From Thiotrichales bacterium (GTDB lineage Bacteria > Pseudomonadota > Gammaproteobacteria > J044): a DNA stretch of 7,399 bases. How positions within the stretch are numbered: position 1 is the first letter of the stretch; each line of letters starts with the position of its first letter. The notes beneath the pieces are model-generated. The model made no database searches and was not told the DNA's origin. It saw nothing but the letters and a program-made list of their open reading frames with translations. Where the stretch lies: NCBI GenBank assembly GCA_024762895.1, contig JANTGN010000130.1, positions 1 through 7,399 on the forward strand, read 5' to 3'. Below, piece by piece: positions 6,170 through 7,399 of this stretch. Made by a program: the position numbers and the translations under genes.

Positions 6170-6220
6170 AATGAACCCATTGTAGACATTTTTCCCAACC
6201 ACGACACCCCGGAATGACGA

Positions 6221-6976
6221 TTGGACCTGATTGACCAACTCTTGCTGTTCGTCATTTCCCTGCTGGCAAACCTCTTTTCGGCCTTTTCCGGCGGTGGCGC
6301 GGGCCTGATACAACTTCCTGCCCTGATCTTTCTGGGACTCCCCTTTGGTGTCGCCCTGGCCACCCACAAGGTGGCCAGTGTGGCCCTGGGCGTGGGAGCC
6401 ACCCTCAGGCATCTACGCGAACAAAGCCTGGAGCGTCGATTTGCCCTGTTCATCCTTGCCACGGGCCTGCCGGGGGTCATTCTGGGTGCCAACGTCATTC
6501 TGCACATACCTGGGCGCTGGTCGGAAGTCGCCCTGGGCTGCCTGACGATCGGACTGGGGCTGTACTCGGTATTTCAACCGGAGCTGGGGCAGAATGCATC
6601 CAGCCGCAACCGCGATCTTCGGGGCAGGGTCATTGGTGGGAGCCTGCTGTTTTTCATTGGCTTTCTGAATGGATCACTCACCTCGGGTACGGGGCTGTTC
6701 GTCACCCTCTGGCTGGTTCGCTGGTTTGGCCTGGATTACAGGCGGGCCGTGGCCTATACCCTGATCCTGGTCGGGCTGTTCTGGAATGGGACCGGGGCGA
6801 TCACCCTCGGTCTGCTGGGGGATATTCAATGGGCCTGGCTACCCGCCCTGCTGGCAGGCTCTCTGCTGGGTGGTTACCTGGGTGCGCACCTGGCCATCAA
6901 GAAGGGCAACCGCTGGATCAAACGAGGCTTTGAGACCGTCACCATCCTGGTGGGCATCAAGCTTATCATCGGCTAA
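6221..6976 (+). CDS. TSUP (TauE/SafE)-family membrane transporter
   Basis: A 251-residue, strongly hydrophobic protein with about eight likely membrane segments (roughly 5-22, 26-47, 50-62, 73-95, 101-118, 137-163, 176-200 and 205-227, with a last hydrophobic stretch at 238-250). The N-terminal LFSAFSGGGAGLIQLPAL (18-35), the central FLNGSLTSGTG (148-158) and the late AGSLLGGYLGAHLA (212-225) are glycine-rich motifs of the TSUP/DUF81 family, whose studied members move organosulfur compounds, sulfite or other small anions across the inner membrane. The substrate cannot be told from sequence. The start is TTG 6221 with GGAA 6 nt upstream; an in-frame TGA at 6215 rules out any earlier start. It diverges from the DUF4124 gene and converges on pyrE, so it appears to be a single-gene unit. 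Family is firm, role unknown. Confidence 0.88.
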   Translation: MDLIDQLLLFVISLLANLFSAFSGGGAGLIQLPALIFLGLPFGVALATHKVASVALGVGATLRHLREQSLERRFALFILATGLPGVILGANVILHIPGRWSEVALGCLTIGLGLYSVFQPELGQNASSRNRDLRGRVIGGSLLFFIGFLNGSLTSGTGLFVTLWLVRWFGLDYRRAVAYTLILVGLFWNGTGAITLGLLGDIQWAWLPALLAGSLLGGYLGAHLAIKKGNRWIKRGFETVTILVGIKLIIG

Positions 6977-6997
6977 AAACCATCACACGGGCAATAA

Positions 6998-7024
6998 AAA
7001 GGCCGAAGACACGCTTCGGCCTTT
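6998..7024. terminator. Bidirectional Rho-independent terminator between TSUP gene and pyrE
   Basis: AAAGGCCGAAG (6998-7008) pairs with CTTCGGCCTTT (7014-7024) around a 5-nt loop, giving an 11-bp stem with eight GC-rich central pairs. Read on the minus strand it is followed by TTTTT and ATT, a good U tract 22 nt past the pyrE stop. Read on the plus strand it ends in TTT then GGGGG, so termination of the TSUP transcript should be weaker. Confidence 0.85.
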
Positions 7025-7046
7025 GGGGGTCAATGACTGCTTCAGA

Positions 7047-7399
7047 TCAGACGCCGTACTCTGCTCGGTAGGCCTTAATGGAAGCCAGCGCCTCCTCCTG
7101 ACCCGGCTCTGACTCCAGCAGCTCTACCAGGTTATCCAGAGCCACAATGCTGGCTACCTGAATACCATAGTTCTGCTCCACCTCCTGGATGGCGGACAAC
7201 TCGGCCTTACCCCGCTCCTGACGGTTCAGGGAGATCACCACCCCGCACAATTCAGCGCCACTGGCCTCGATGATGTCTACCGATTCCCGGATCGCAGTAC
7301 CGGCCGTAATGACATCATCAATCACCAGGATCCGCCCCTTGAGTTCTGCACCCACGATCGAGCCCCCTTCACCATGGGCCTTGGCCTCTTTACGATTAA
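7047..7399 (-). CDS. pyrE: PyrE, orotate phosphoribosyltransferase (5'-partial)
   Basis: Joins orotate to PRPP to make OMP in pyrimidine synthesis; cytoplasmic, type I phosphoribosyltransferase fold. The gene enters from the right edge, so only the last 116 complete codons are visible and the start is outside. The visible part opens with NRKEAKAHGEGG, the flexible catalytic loop, then the PRPP-binding motif VIDDVITAGTAIR (visible residues 25-37) with paired aspartates 27-28. SLNRQERG and AIQEVE follow, and it ends KAYRAEYGV, very close to the E. coli C-terminus. A GTG at 7355 could be mistaken for a start, but the conserved loop lies upstream of it, so it is internal. pyrE near argB and algC fits the Pseudomonas-type order, although here it points the other way from argB with two genes between. 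Confidence 0.95.
   Translation of the reverse strand, partial: NRKEAKAHGEGGSIVGAELKGRILVIDDVITAGTAIRESVDIIEASGAELCGVVISLNRQERGKAELSAIQEVEQNYGIQVASIVALDNLVELLESEPGQEEALASIKAYRAEYGV

Noticed and set aside
6214..6234. Tiny frame ATGACGATTGG... overlapping the TSUP start, a possible leader peptide
   Set aside because: Only six codons, out of frame with the TSUP gene, with no distinctive composition; likely chance.

Overview
The window reads as chromosomal housekeeping DNA from a gammaproteobacterium. The strongest clue is the order coaBC–dut–algC–argB followed by pyrE, which matches the arrangement I know from Pseudomonas and related lineages. Moderately GC-rich coding sequence and the protein-level resemblance to gammaproteobacterial families fit this. 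The species cannot be fixed from the sequence. I see no insertion sequence, phage gene, CRISPR array, tRNA or rRNA.

Layout. (1) Positions 1–1370, plus strand: the 3' part of hemW (radical-SAM heme chaperone), a 65-aa cysteine-rich CPXCG protein and a small Rof/YaeO-type Rho-binding antiterminator. Each start codon overlaps the previous stop by 8 nt, so the three look translationally coupled. (2) Positions 1371–1483: an AT-rich promoter region with a direct repeat and an extended -10 so close to coaBC that its mRNA could be leaderless. (3) Positions 1484–5458, plus strand: coaBC, dut, algC and argB, with a 14-nt overlap and gaps of 9 and 14 nt, a likely operon. It covers coenzyme A synthesis, dUTP removal, sugar-phosphate interconversion for surface polysaccharides, and arginine synthesis. 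(4) Positions 5494–6135, minus strand: an exported DUF4124/coiled-coil protein convergent with argB. (5) Positions 6157–6220: a divergent, AT-rich promoter region. (6) Positions 6221–6976, plus strand: a TSUP (TauE/SafE-type) membrane protein. (7) Positions 7047–7399, minus strand: the 3' part of pyrE, separated from the TSUP gene by a bidirectional hairpin terminator.

The most interesting points concern gene expression rather than a new system. algC appears to start at CTG, with a good Shine-Dalgarno sequence built on the dut stop codon. argB and the TSUP gene start at TTG. dut and algC share a frame across a single TAG. A Rho inhibitor is embedded in a tightly overlapping cistron chain where an automatic start call could easily be wrong. 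I found no convincing evidence for a new defence, mobile or RNA system.
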